Below are positions 28,561 through 39,422 of a stretch of DNA of 64,000 nt, in pieces (within the stretch, counting starts at the first letter, position 1; each line of letters starts with the position of its first letter). This stretch comes from Mesorhizobium opportunistum WSM2075 (lineage in GTDB: Bacteria; Pseudomonadota; Alphaproteobacteria; Rhizobiales; Rhizobiaceae): positions 6,514,001-6,578,000 of the forward strand of contig NC_015675.1 in NCBI RefSeq assembly GCF_000176035.2, read 5' to 3'. A program made the position numbers and the translations under genes. The notes below the pieces were generated by a model. It saw nothing but the letters and a program-made list of their open reading frames with translations, ran no database searches and had not been told where the DNA came from.

Positions 28561-28839
28561 ATCCGGATAGCGTTCAAACGCTTAAGGTGTCCCTGCCGGG
28601 ACGTGAGCCGAGCCATTCCGCTGATGGGTTGCACCGCTGACTCAGCAAAGTGCGTCGTCCACATTGAAGGCTCGACCCGCGAAGCTCCATCATGCGGCGG
28701 CTAATGTCGACCGCGAAGACAACCCTGCACCCGGCACACGCGTGTTAAGACGTGCAGATACTTGTCATCAACATTGCGATTAGATGGGATATTTGGCTTT
28801 GCAGGCTTACCATTGACCCTTGTGGATTGTGGTGCTGCG

Positions 28840-28960
28840 CTTCTGGCTGATGGGAACGAGGTCATGTCTTTCAACAGCCTCGACCGCAGGAAACGGAGAA
28901 GCGCAGCATGAAACACTATTGTGCACTGGATGTATCGGTGAAAGAGACCGCGGTTTGCAT
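28840..28960 (+). mobile_element. 5' end of the IS110-type element of copies 1 and 2
   Basis: The left end and first codons (MKHYCALDVSVKETAVCM) of the 14255-type element appear here, directly joined at about 28960 to an oppositely oriented IS110 transposase. It is a recombination scar rather than a gene. Confidence 0.7.
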
Positions 28961-29715
28961 GTCGTCAGGCCGATCCACGCGCCAACCGATCGGGATTTCC
29001 TGAAGTTGTCCGGCTCCTCAATGGCTGTGGTAAAGGAGGTTGCGGTGATCGCACCGATGCCGGGAATCGACATGAGGATGCGGCAAGCCTGACTCTGGCG
29101 CGCGTCCCGGACCAACTGCCGTCCGAGTTCGGCGGCGCGGATGCGAATGCCACGCCAGGCTTCCAGCATCGGAAGCACGATCGATGCAAGTCCGTCCTGA
29201 TCGGCAAGAAGGCTCCGGACGTTCTTCTCGATGGTGCTTCCCTTTCCGGCGGGAACGAGCAGACCAAAGGTTTTCATGACACCGCGGATCTGGTTGGAAA
29301 GCTTGGTAGTGATTCGGACCAACCGGGTGCGCGCTGCGACAAGCGTGCGAGTCAGCATGCTGTCGAATCCCTTCACGCGGACCTCACGAAAGAACCCGAC
29401 TTCCGCGAGCTGCGCCAGACCATCGGCGTCGTTAGCGTCCGTCTTGTTCGCCGCCATATCGAGCGCCGCCTTAGCATGGCGCGCATCGATGCAGATCGCC
29501 GGCAACCCCTCGGTGCGCAGTGAATGATAGAACCATACCGACAGCGGTCCGGTCTCGAACACCACGCGTTTCACGGCTGGCGCCCGCTTGCGGATGAGCT
29601 CGGCGATGATGCTGGGATCAGATGCGCACTTGCCGCGCCAGATCCGTTGACCTGCTCGGCGGATCGAGACTGCCGTCTCTTTCATCGACACATCGAGACC
29701 GATATATTCTTCCAT
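28960..29715 (-). mobile_element. IS110-family transposase, C-terminally truncated
   Basis: The frame from ATG 29715 reads MEEYIGLDVSMKETAVSI, ETGPLSVWFYHSL, NKTDANDADGLAQL, then RTRLVRITTKLSNQIRG and IPGIGAITATSF. It breaks at about 28960 inside the helix-hairpin-helix domain, so the serine-containing C-terminal domain is lost. It is the best-preserved N-terminal half of this IS type in the window. Confidence 0.82.
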
Positions 29716-29911
29716 GGCTGTTCTCCATTCGATGCTTGGGCCCGGCGTCCAGTCGTGAGCCCGTATCTCCATCCTATCGGGGAACAGCCGCTCTCCAAGA
29801 CTATTGATTGGTTTCAGGGCGACTCGCTTCCGCGATTACATGGCGTGATCGCGGAGCATCGAGCACTCAGCTAAACTGCTGACGTTTGATCTCGCCATGT
29901 GGAGAAATGGA

Positions 29912-30550
29912 ATGACGAAGCACTTTGTTGGTCTGGATGTTCCCTCGACCTGACGTCGGTATGCGTTCTTGACGAAGCCGGCGCCGTGGTGTGGCTGGCA
30001 AGGTTGCCTCAACACCGGAAGCTTTGACTGAAGCCATTCGCAAACATGCACCATCAGTTGTAAAGATTGGCCTGGAAACAGGACCGTTGTGCACATGGCA
30101 TTGGCACGCACTCCGGGAAAACGGCCTTCCTGTCGTCTGCCTTGATGCCAGGCATGCGAAGGCGGCATTGTCGGTTCAGCTGAACAAGACGGATGACAAT
30201 GATGCCTACGGCTTAGCCCAGCTTATTCGGAGCGGCTGGTATAAGAAAGTGCGGTCAAGAGCCTCGACAGCCATCGTGTGCGGACCTTGCTTTCCTCCCG
30301 TGCCCAGCTGGTCAACATGCGCCGCGATCTCGGAACAAAGATACGTGGGCTTTTGAAGACATTTGGCAGGATTGTCGGGAAGGTCAGCGGAAGGAAATAT
30401 GAGGAATCCGTTCGCGAGCTCTGCGCGGGAGAGCTTGGGCTGGAAGGGGCTGTCTCAGCGTTGCTGGCTGTCCGCGCACGCATTGAGCAAGAAATCAGAA
30501 CGTTGGAAGAGCACATTCTCGGGTTCGCCAAACACAGCGATCCGTGCCGC
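29912..30550 (+). mobile_element. IS110-family transposase remnant
   Basis: It begins MTKHFVGLDV at 29912 and breaks within 15 codons. It continues in other frames as IGLETGPLCTWHWHALRENG, NKTDDNDAYGLAQLIRS, RTLLSSRAQLVNMRRDLGTK and GRIVGKVSGRKYEE, and ends before the C-terminal domain near 30550. Confidence 0.8.
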
Positions 30551-30559
30551 CGGTCGCCA

Positions 30560-31080
30560 CGACCCACCGCTATGCCGCAGCGGATGTCGAGAGGCGGAGT
30601 ATTTGCGGCTCAGTACGCGAGGGCCGGAGCGGTAGCAGCTTCGGGCCTTCTTTGGACGGCCGTTTGGGCTTCAAGGCAAATTTTGGGACACCCACGTCTC
30701 CAGGAACTCGCGCTGTCCTTACAACGAGAATCATCGGCAAGGAATTATGGACCATTCGGTTGCGCGAAATCTTGGCCAAGCTGTTCCTATACCCAAAGGC
30801 CGATCGAGGCAGCTATCGCGCTGCGCGACAATCACCAGATCGTGCGGTCATTCCACCGTCCTACACGTTAAGATCCTATGAGGAGGTGGATAGCGGCCAG
30901 CGCTCTGCAGAGTGAGGTTGCTGAATTTCACTCTCTGGAGGCGACCATGCAAGATGCAGCAGAATGACCCGAAACACCGACCCCTATCCGCACCGATCTT
31001 GGGGCGCGATTTTCGTTTCGTTGGAACTCAGTCGATCGATCTGGCTGATCACTTCGCCGTCGCCAGGCGGTGGAGAGAAA
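30560..31080. other. IS-flanking sequence, no gene seen
   Basis: No recognisable product in any frame. 30950-31080 is the leader of the next IS110-type transposase. Confidence 0.3.
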
Positions 31081-32116
31081 ATGTCGAAGCATACCGTCTC
31101 TGGCGCAGATGTTGCAGCGCTCCTCGCGCGCTTTAGCCAACTCCAGGAGAAGGCGCGGGTGCGAACAGGGCGGCACTTTTCGATCATATTCATTCAGGAG
31201 GCCGGATTGGACGGCTTCTGGATTCATCGGGTCCTGGAGAAGGAAGGCTTCGAAAGCCACATCGTCGATCCCGCTTCGATCGCAACCTCACGCCGACGCC
31301 GGCGGGCGAAGACCGACAAGATCGATGGCGAGGCGCTGGTTCGCGCGTTATTGGCGTACAAGCGAGGCGAGCCTCGGGTGTGTGCGATGGTCAGGGTGCC
31401 CACCCCTGAGGAGGAGGACCGCCGCCGCCTCTGCCGCGAGCTCAAGACGCTCATCAACGAGCGCATACGGCACGTCAATTCGTCTCAAGGGACTGTTGTT
31501 CGCACAAGGGATCGTCGACTACGAGCCACGGCGCCATGATCGGCACCAGCGGCTAGAGGAACTGCGAACCGGCGATGGGCGACCGTTGCCAACGCATTTG
31601 AAAGCAGTGGCTTGCCGTGAACTGGACCTCCTGGAACTGCTGAATAAGCAGATCGATGTGGTGAAGGCGGAGCGGAATGCCCTGCTTGCCGCAGAGCGCG
31701 CCGCCGCGTCGGCGCGGGTGGCCATGTTGCTGGAGCTAAAAGGGGTCGGCCCTGGCTTCGCCGGGGCCCTGTGGTCGGAAGGACTCTTCCGTCACTTCGA
31801 CAATCGGCGCCAGATTGCCGCTTATGCGGGCTTGGCCCCCACACCGTGGCAGAGTGGATCAATCGCTCACGAACAGGGCGTGTCGAAAGCCGGCAATCCG
31901 AGGCTACGAGCCACGCTCGTGGAACTGGCATGGCTGTGGCCGCGGCACCAGCCGGCCTCGGAACTCAGTCGGTGGTTCTATGAACGGGTGAGCCGGAATG
32001 GCGGTCGTCTCAAGAAGCCGATGATCGTCGCGTTAGCGCGAAAATTATTGGTCGCGCTCTGGAAATATGTGACCGCCGGTGTGCTGATCGAAGGCGCCGC
32101 GACGAACAGCGTATGA
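31081..32116 (+). pseudogene. IS110-family transposase with a single frameshift
   Basis: MSKHTVSGADVAALLARF at 31081, RRRRAKTDKIDGEALVRALL, then a frameshift near 31480 (RHVN shifts to RLKGLLFAQGI). After that the second frame runs to 32116 with VAMLLELKGVGPGFAGALW, QIAAYAGLAPTPWQSG and KKPMIVALARKLLVALWKY. Except for the one shift the element is nearly complete, so a sequencing error or a recent mutation is possible. Confidence 0.85.
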
Positions 32117-32449
32117 CGATAGCTTTTGCGAAACTAAGCAACCTACCAGGACCTGATCATTCCTGCGGATCCGGGTGGACGAACCGGCGTAGGGTATGGC
32201 CCGAAATGCCGAAGTTAAGAATGGTCTCGTCTTCCTGAGCCCTGTCCGCTGCATGCGGGATAATGGTGCAGCCGCCTTGAGCGGCGACCGAATGTGAGTT
32301 TGAGCGTGCTCGATATGGAGCCGCCTCCTTAACGGGCTCAGACCTTGGATGCCGAAACAGCGCAGGAGACCTGCAGATGGCACCCTGATAAGCTTGCTTG
32401 ACCCAAAGCTCCTCATGTGAGCCCTACGGAAGAACAATGCTGCGGATGC
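32117..32449. other. Region between IS elements, no gene seen
   Basis: No supported gene. The last part runs into an IS1111-type fragment. Confidence 0.3.
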
Positions 32450-32860
32450 TGCTGCAATCTGTGAGGCTGTCTCTCGAGCTGGCATTTGGTTTGGTCCGAC
32501 TCAAGTCCGAGCAGGATCAGGCATTCCTGATGTTGCAACCGGCCTGCGTCCTTCTGGTGCGCGGCAGCGGACAATGGTGGCGTGCGCGATCCAAGCTCAT
32601 CTGGCGGAATACGGTCTGATCATCCCGCAGGGGCGGCAACGCGTCGATAACATTGCGATTGCTTTCGAAGAGATCCGCGAGGCCATGCCCATTGAAGCCT
32701 GCTTTGCCTCGATACTCTGATTGGTCAGGACGGCGAACTGAACAAACTAAACACGCGCCTTGGCGAGATCGACGAACGGCTGGCGCAAATTCATCGCAAC
32801 CATCCTATTTGCCGATTGCTCGCCTCGTGCACTAGGGAGGTGCCTGACGCTTTCCAGACC
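32450..32860 (+). mobile_element. IS110/IS1111-type transposase remnant
   Basis: Across frames: VRLKSEQDQAFLMLQPA, then AIQAHLAEYGLIIPQGRQRV and RLGEIDERLAQIHRNHP, the central region of IS1111-group transposases. Several frameshifts; dead. Confidence 0.6.
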
Positions 32861-33144
32861 CAGTGGCACGCGCTGGGTTCCTCGGGACAGCTGTCGCTTG
32901 TGTGACCCCACAAGCTAAGATCGGACCGAGCGATCCCGCATGGGAGGTCGTCTATCACATCAGCCCATTGCAAGCTTCAGCGTCCATCTAATGTCTAGAT
33001 GGCAGATATATGCAAATAGTATTTGACCTAATCGTACAATAATTGAATTTTCGGACTTTAACCGCAGACGTTTAATTCAGGAGGGATCGGCGATCTCCGT
33101 GGGTGCGATGCCGACGCGCATCAGCCCTTCGGACGAGTTGAGGG

Positions 33145-33350
33145 TCCGGCGCGCTCGCCTACGTCGTCGTAATCGTCTCGGCGGCTCTTGCGAACGTCAT
33201 GAGCATGCGGGCTGGGCCGCTGCAGACGTTTTTGAGGATGACGCTGCCGCTGGGGTTCGGCCAGCGCCCTCTTCGCGTTCCTCGCCTCCTTCGATGAAGT
33301 CGTCATTACATCGCTAGTAGCCGGATTCTCGATCCACTTTACTTCTGAAC
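33145..33350 (+). pseudogene. ABC transporter permease 3' remnant (polyamine-type)
   Basis: One frame gives GALAYVVVIVSAALANVM and AGPLQTFLRMTLPLG. After a frameshift another gives ALFAFLASFDEVVITSLVAG. Together these are the EAA-loop and last helix of a spermidine/putrescine-type permease. Nothing of the 5' part is present, and the fragment ends where the hydrolase frame opens. Confidence 0.72.
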
Positions 33351-33499
33351 ATGTGGGAGGATATTCGCAACCAAATCCACATATCGTGGCGACCCAAGCA
33401 GACATGATGCTCGCAATGCCCGAAATGTGTCGGCAAGACGCCAACGTCCTACGCGTGTTCCGCCAGGTGCTGGGTGTGCCCAAGTCGAGCCCAAGAAGG

Positions 33500-35257
33500 A
33501 TGAATGAAGTGGAAGAAGCAGTGGAGCGACGGATCATTCGCGGATTTAGGTGGCCGGCAGCGTCGCCCCAAAGTTCCGAGACAGTGACCATAAGAACGGT
33601 GCACAATCTGCGTGTCCCGATGCGCGATGGGGTCGAGTTGGCTGCTGACCTGATCTGTGCGGACGGAGCCCTTGGACGTGCTTCGCCTGCGATTCTGATC
33701 AGAACGCCATACGACAAGACAAACCAGCGCTCTTGGAGTGCGGAGTTCTACCGGAAACTTGTTGAGAACGGCTACGTCGTGATAGTAGTCGATGTTCGAG
33801 GCCGCTTCAACTCCGGCGGGAAATTCAAGCCGTACTTCAATGAGGCCATCGACGGCTACGACACCATCGAATGGATCGCTCGACAGGAGTGGTGCGATGG
33901 AAATGTCGGCATGCATGGTACGTCGTATGTCGGTCAAACGCAGTGGTACGCCGCATCTGAGGCTCCACCACATTTGCGCGCCATAGTTCCTATCGTTTCG
34001 CCGCCGGGGTCGCTGTGGCGGAATGAGCCAATCTTTAATGGTGCGCTGCTCATATCATTCGGAGAATGGGCTGTCGGTATGGGAGATCGCAGCTGGCAAG
34101 TCACCGACTTCAGCGAGATATGGTCGCAACAGCAGGAGTATTTCGAGGCCATCCCTTCCAGCTGCCTTCCGGAGATGGCCGGAGCATCAATAGACTGGTG
34201 GCGGGAGTGGCTTGAACATCCCACCTACGACGGCTTCTGGGCCGCCGGCTCCTATGAGCGCTATGAACGAATGGCCGTCCCAGCGCTTAGTATTACCGGG
34301 TGGTGGGACATGAACTTTCCCGGCTCTCCACTTAATTTTGAGCGAATGCGCGATCAGGGACTCACAGAGAGTGCTAGGCGCGGGCAACGATTGGTCATCG
34401 GGCCATGGGCACACCGAGTAAACAAGACGACCACCCTATCAGGACTTGATTTTGGCCCGTCAGCTGTGGTTAGCCTCGATGACTACATCCTGCAGTTCTA
34501 CGACCATTGGCTCAAAGGCAAACAGAATCAATTGAGCAAGGAGTCATTAGTAAGGGTGTTTGTAGCGGGCGCCAACGAGTGGTGGGCGATGGACGATTGG
34601 CCACTCGTGACCACTGAGTACACGTCCTTGTACCTCCGAGCCCCGCAGAATGATGATGCTCGGAGCGACGGACAGCTTTCGTGGAGCCCTCCAACGAGCG
34701 CCGAGGAAGCAGATTCCTACGTTTACGACCCTCGTGAATCGCCTCGCATGCTGTGGCGCTTGGAAGCAGGGCCCGTGGATGATCGAGCGATTCGAGGATG
34801 CGAGGGCGTCCTGTGTTATACGAGTGAAGTGCTCACGGCCCCGTTGGATGTTGTCGGTTGGGTGACTATGAGGCTGTATGCGTCGTCATCGGCGCGGGAT
34901 ACAGACTGGCATGTCCGTCTTGTTGACCTCTATCCCGATGGTTCGGCTAGGTTCCTGACTCGTGGCGTCCTGCGTGCCCGATACCGCGATTCTCTCGCTA
35001 GCCCTCGCCTCCTAGAGCCGCACGAGCCAACCCTCTTCGAGTTCTCAATGGACGCAACCGGGAATCGGTTCCTTCCAGGCCACCGAATCGGTATCGAAGT
35101 CATGAGTTCGTGGTTCACGCAGTACGATCGCAATCTGAATGGTGGGACTGCAAACCCATTCCAAGAGACTGAACCGATAGTTGCGCACCAGCGCGTTTTT
35201 CACCAGCCAGGGCTCGAATCCTGTGTGATCCTGCCCATAATCCCGTCTCAACATTGA
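33500..35257 (+). CDS. CocE/NonD (X-Pro dipeptidyl-peptidase S15) family hydrolase
   Basis: A serine hydrolase of about 585 residues. It opens with MRDGVELAADL near residue 40. The nucleophile is in GMHGTSYVGQTQW (GxSYxG type), the acid region is GWWDMNFPGSP, the His is in IGPWAHRV, and a C-terminal jelly-roll domain ends the protein, as in cocaine esterase and alpha-amino-ester hydrolases. These cleave esters or amides of amino acids, including beta-lactam side chains. The frame is open up to GTG 33353, but that extension reads into the permease remnant and matches no hydrolase; ATG 33500 is my choice although its ribosome site is poor. No operon partner; codon use looks ordinary and the gene intact. 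Confidence 0.85.
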   Translation: MNEVEEAVERRIIRGFRWPAASPQSSETVTIRTVHNLRVPMRDGVELAADLICADGALGRASPAILIRTPYDKTNQRSWSAEFYRKLVENGYVVIVVDVRGRFNSGGKFKPYFNEAIDGYDTIEWIARQEWCDGNVGMHGTSYVGQTQWYAASEAPPHLRAIVPIVSPPGSLWRNEPIFNGALLISFGEWAVGMGDRSWQVTDFSEIWSQQQEYFEAIPSSCLPEMAGASIDWWREWLEHPTYDGFWAAGSYERYERMAVPALSITGWWDMNFPGSPLNFERMRDQGLTESARRGQRLVIGPWAHRVNKTTTLSGLDFGPSAVVSLDDYILQFYDHWLKGKQNQLSKESLVRVFVAGANEWWAMDDWPLVTTEYTSLYLRAPQNDDARSDGQLSWSPPTSAEEADSYVYDPRESPRMLWRLEAGPVDDRAIRGCEGVLCYTSEVLTAPLDVVGWVTMRLYASSSARDTDWHVRLVDLYPDGSARFLTRGVLRARYRDSLASPRLLEPHEPTLFEFSMDATGNRFLPGHRIGIEVMSSWFTQYDRNLNGGTANPFQETEPIVAHQRVFHQPGLESCVILPIIPSQH

Positions 35258-35699
35258 CCAATAGCGCATATTAACGGCAGTGGCGGGACCGCGGACCAGA
35301 GCACGTTTATCCGGTTCATGCCCTGCGGCCTTGAAGTAATTTGCGCATTCTGTCGTAAAAAAGGTGATGCGCCGCCTACACCATCATTCGGCGTGTTTCT
35401 GAACAATGAGGTTTCTGCCGTACGCATCCGGTGAAGACCGCAGACGTGCGTAGGGCCGTGAGGCATCGCTTCGATGACCCTGTAGATAATGTTCGGGTCT
35501 TCCGCCTGGATCAGAAGCTCGTGTTGAGGACGGTGAGGGCCGCCTGCGTGCGTACCCTGTGTTTGCTATGGACGAGACCTTTTCCCTTGCCGGCGGGAGC
35601 CGCCTGGTTCGATGACTTGACCAACGTTACGCAGCAAGAGCATGCTGACGAACAGAGAGACGTTGACTGCACGCTCCATTTCCTTCCGCTCTTAGGACG
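35258..35699. other. IS debris
   Basis: No intact gene. On the minus strand about 35500-35690 a few pieces (SMLLLRNVGQVIE, PAGKGK) recall the central part of IS110-type transposases. Otherwise nothing recognised. Confidence 0.35.
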
Positions 35700-36237
35700 T
35701 TGTCGCTGACGATCATCCTCGGCCGGCCGCGCTCGGTGATGAGCCGGTCCAATTCGCGGGCAACCCGCATGCCCGAGAGAGACGCATCAACGATGAGTGC
35801 CAGGCACTCTCTCGTGCAGTCGTCGACGATGCGGAAGCGGCGCCCGTCGGTGAGCTGGTCCGATACGAGTCAAGCGACCAGCGCTCGTCGGGCCTCAGCG
35901 GCACCAGCATCGGCGCCCTGGTCCCCATCGCCCGCTTGCGGCCGCCACGGCGGCGAACGGCGAGCTTCTCCTCCCGATAGAGCCGGAACAGCTTCTTTTG
36001 GTTCACGACCAGGCCCTCCCGCCTCAGCATCACGAGAAGACGCCGGTAGCCGAACCGACGACGTTCCTGCGCGATCGCCTTCATCCGTTCGCGAACCTCG
36101 CGGTCGTCCGGCCTGCTGGTCTCGTAGCGAACCGTCATGCGGCAACAGCCGATGGCTTTACACGCCCGCCGTTCGCTCATCCCGAAGCCTTCCTTCAGGC
36201 GAGCGACAGCTTTCCGCTTGGCCGCGGGCGTCACCAT
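35700..36237 (-). mobile_element. IS3-family orfB N-terminal half, frameshifted
   Basis: MVTPAAKRKAVARLKEGFGM at 36237, then SERRACKAIGCCRMTVRYE, YRRLLVMLRREGLVVNQKKL and RWSLD, where the frame slips and the integrase domain ends within 170 codons. Its partner orfA lies at 37615-37840, split off by an inserted IS1111-type element. Confidence 0.85.
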
Positions 36238-36302
36238 TAATGGGATGGTCCGCCCCGTCCTCCCGCAGCATCATCTGGGCAGTCACAACAAAGGAGGTTG
36301 CA

Positions 36303-37346
36303 ATGTCCCCACGCAATGCGCCGCGCCCTGCGGCCGTCTATGGTGTCGATATCGGCAAGAACATCTTCCACGTCGTCGGCTTGGGCAGCGACGGCGAGCC
36401 CGTCCAGCGAGTTCGCTTCCGACGCGATACGTTGATGAAGTTCTTTGAGCGGGCAGCGCCGGCAATCGTCGGGATGGAATCGTGCGCTGGATCGCAATGG
36501 ATCGCCAGGAGACTTCAGGCACTGGGGCACAGGGTTCCCAGCGCAGTTCGTGAAGCCATACGTCAAGTCGAACAAGAGCGACATCATCGATGCCGAAGCT
36601 ATCGCCGAAGCAGCCACGCGGCCGACGATGCGATTTGCCGCGATCAAGAGCGAGGAGCAATCCGACCTCCAAGCTTTGCATCGGGTGCGCGACCAGATGA
36701 TCGGCACGCGAACCCGTCTGATCAACCAGATGCGAGCATTCTGCCTGGAATACGGCATCGCATTGAGACAGGGCGCCGGACTGTTCAAGCTCGACTTGCC
36801 ACTGGTTCTCGATGACCTTTCGAATGACCTCACGCCGGCAATGCGCAAACTGCTCGTGGACCTGTTCGCAGATCTGCGCCAGTTGGAGCAGCGCATCAAC
36901 GACGTGACGAGGGAGATCGCAGCGATCCAGACCGAGAAGATGTTGCCCGCCGGCTCATGACGATCCCCGGAATCGGAGCATTGGGAGCCACCGCGCTACT
37001 GGCGGCCGTCGGCACCGGATGCCAGTTCCAGAAGGCTCGCGACCTGGCCGCATGGCTGGGGCTGGTCCCTCGAGAATACTCGACCGGAGGCAAGCAGAAG
37101 CTACTCGGTATCAGCAAGCGCGGGAACCGCTACGTTCGCAAGCTGCTCGTTCATGGCGCGCGATCATGCTTCCGTCACCTGGATCGAACCCGGGATCGCC
37201 TGGGAAGCTGGCTTGACGGGTTGCAGAGCCGTATGCACCCGAACAAAGCTGTTGTCGCACTTTCCGCCAAGATGGCGCGCATTGTCTGGGTTGTCCTGAC
37301 CAAGCCGGGAGCGCTCTACGAACGCAGGGACCCTGCTTTCGCCTGA
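36303..37346 (+). mobile_element. IS1111-type (IS110-family) transposase nested in an IS3 element
   Basis: MSPRNAPRPAAVYGVDIGKN at 36303, then a frameshift near 36530 (LQALGHRVP to PAQFVKPYVKS). Then KSDIIDAEAIAEAATRPTM and a second frame change near 36955, followed by TIPGIGALGATALLAAVG and GNRYVRKLLVHGAR to 37346. The insert, about 36238-37614, sits exactly between the orfA and orfB of an IS3 element on the other strand. Confidence 0.85.
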
Positions 37347-37614
37347 CGCTCCGGCTCGATTGCAAGGCTCGGGAATAGTGATGACGAAACAGTGGATCAG
37401 CATGCCGTAAGCCCTGTGCAAAAAAGCGGGCTTCGTGCCCGAACCATTATTGGGAACGGCGTGCGCGGATCTCATCATGGCCTGGCTGCAACAGCAGCTC
37501 ACTCGCGAGAGGCCGGATCATTTACGCAGCTGGAATCGTCATCGGCGATGTCGCGAACCCTTGCACGGACGGGGCGGACCATACATTCCTTCCCACAAGA
37601 TCCTTCAACGTTGT

Positions 37615-37840
37615 CGAGCATGGCGTCGGCCAGAAGCCGCTTCAGCCGCGTGTTATCGTCCTCCAGCGCATTCAGCCGCCGAGCCTCGGAGACATCCATC
37701 CCGCCGAAGCGGGCCTTCCAGTTGTAGATCGAGGCGTCGCTGACCCCGTGCTTGCGGCACAGATCGGCAACCGATACCCCGGCCTCGTGTTCCTTCAAAA
37801 TTCCGATGATCTGCTCTTCAGAGAAGCGGCTGCGTTTCAT
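37615..37840 (-). mobile_element. IS3-family orfA
   Basis: MKRSRFSEEQIIGILKEHEA at 37840 with the helix-turn-helix VADLCRKHGVSDASIYNWK and the leucine zipper NTRLKRLLADAMLDN, where it meets the nested element. Complete apart from the last few codons. Confidence 0.85.
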
Positions 37841-38066
37841 GTCCTGGTCCTCTCGCTGGGCCAGAACGAACTTCAAACCGGATTAGATCAGAGGGGCAAG
37901 GTCACGACCGCTGGAGCACGTCACCACAGGCTGTAGCGCCGCGGTTGCGGAAGCCGCTCGCGAGCGCCCTCAACAGTGCCGCAGCGAGCGAGCGGCATTG
38001 CGGCGGTCATCGATGTTCCCGGCAAAGCTCAGTTGCGGGTACCAACCTGATTTAAAGGAATCACCC

Positions 38067-38235
38067 ATGACCGATGACATGACGAACATGCGTGCGCTCT
38101 TGGAGAGGAATGTGGATTCCGGTCTCTTGCGGGACATGATAGGCCTTCTGGGCGAGCGAGTGATGGATTTGGAGGTTGGGGCAGCCATCGGCGCCGCGTA
38201 TGACGAGGCTCGAGCTCCACGACAGGCCGCGCACC
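38067..38235 (+). mobile_element. IS256-family transposase N-terminal remnant
   Basis: MTDDMTNMRALLERNVDSGL and LGERVMDLEVGAAIGAAYDE are the conserved first 55 residues of IS256-family (Mutator-type) transposases. It ends next to the 3' end of the LuxR gene. Confidence 0.75.
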
Positions 38236-38256
38236 GAGCTCTCCGAATCTTCCTTC

Positions 38257-39003
38257 CTATGGTTCGATAATCCCAAGTTCCACAGCTTTCGCAGCAAGTG
38301 CCGTTCTGCGGGTCGTATCCAACTTCCGCATTACGTTTTTCACATGGAAATCAACCGTGTTTTGGGACCGTCCTAATATCGTCCCTATTTCCCCTGACGT
38401 TTTTCCTTTCGATATCCAATGAATGCACTCTCTTTCCCTATCAGAGATCTTATAGGCGTGCTCCGATGACCTCTGCGTTCCGAGCTTCGCAACCCTCAGA
38501 TGAAACTGTACCGCGGCAATTTGCAGATAGGTGATCGCTCTATTTTCCAATTCGCAGTCCGCGGATTTAGCAAAACACATAAGCTTAAAGCTGCCAGCGG
38601 GGCCATGTAGCGGAACGGTAACGCCTGACTTCAAGCCGAACGTCCCCGCCTCGTCCAGGACGCGGCGTTCATTTTCAGTTGTGCTTTCGTGGGTATAAAC
38701 CTCACTCCACCGGAAGGGCCCTACCCCCTTTCGACCTTTCTTGATGAGCGGGTCTATTTTGGCATAACCCATCTTTAAGTAGCGCTCCTGCCATTCATCA
38801 GGGTAATTCCACATCATCGCAGAGTCCGGTCGGGTCGGCTTCAAAACCCTTTGTTCTGGTGCAAGCGGGCCATAGGCTATCCACGGGCAATCGAAATTCA
38901 GCGCAAACGCGGACAACAATTCGAACAACTGTTCGGATTCAGCGACATCATTAGTCGTGTCGAGGAATAAGCCTAACTCGGCCGCAATCCGCGAGAATTC
39001 CAT
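38257..39003 (-). CDS. LuxR-family quorum-sensing-type transcriptional regulator
   Basis: A 248-residue regulator. The N-terminal autoinducer-binding domain has the expected W/Y/D pattern (WNYPDEWQERYLKMGYAKIDP at about 63-85, PFRWSEV, GLKSGVTVPLHGPAG). A GerE helix-turn-helix lies at about 180-240 (SDRERECIHWISKGKTSGEI, NTVDFHVKNVMRKLD). ATG 39003 has AAGGAGAG just upstream; the frame is open to 39405 but without family similarity. No acyl-homoserine-lactone synthase gene is near, so it is a solo regulator in this window. It probably controls transcription in response to an AHL or a plant mimic (inference). Confidence 0.9.
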   Translation of the reverse strand: MEFSRIAAELGLFLDTTNDVAESEQLFELLSAFALNFDCPWIAYGPLAPEQRVLKPTRPDSAMMWNYPDEWQERYLKMGYAKIDPLIKKGRKGVGPFRWSEVYTHESTTENERRVLDEAGTFGLKSGVTVPLHGPAGSFKLMCFAKSADCELENRAITYLQIAAVQFHLRVAKLGTQRSSEHAYKISDRERECIHWISKGKTSGEIGTILGRSQNTVDFHVKNVMRKLDTTRRTALAAKAVELGIIEP

Positions 39004-39422
39004 GATCTCTCCTTCAGTTGCGTTCTCATTGGTGCGAGCTGCTCCAGCCCAGCATCCCAATTGCGTGGTGGAATCTGGCCCTGTCGACAGAGCTTCAAGA
39101 GTCGTGCCAACTTGGGCGCAAAGCTTTTCTTCGGATTGCAATGGGCTGGGTAGGTACCCAGGAGATGAACCGAACGCACTTTGTCGCGGAGTGAACAATC
39201 GTTGGGTCGCAGAATGGCAGCGGAGCACGAACTCAACGGCCTCGTGTCTCTCGACGGCCCAACCGCCCAGGGAGGAATTTGGTCGCGAGCCCTCTGCGCG
39301 GAACGCGCTGAACGTTATTACCAGATCATCGACCGTCCGCGAAATTGGCTCCGGCCTTTCCGGTTCGGCACTGTCGTGGACACGTCCGGCACGGCACGGC
39401 GGCATACGCGAGCTGTCGCCCG
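39004..39422. promoter_or_regulatory. Intergenic region between acdS and the LuxR gene
   Basis: No gene. It must hold the promoter for the leftward LuxR gene. A 10-bp perfect palindrome CTGTCGACAG lies at 39081-39090, 78 bp upstream of the start. It is shorter than a classical lux box, so it is only a possible operator. Confidence 0.3.

Noticed and set aside
33000..33014. TGGCAGATATATGCA upstream of the hydrolase, sigma-54-like
   Set aside because: GG to GC spacing is nine bases instead of ten, and no NifA site is near.
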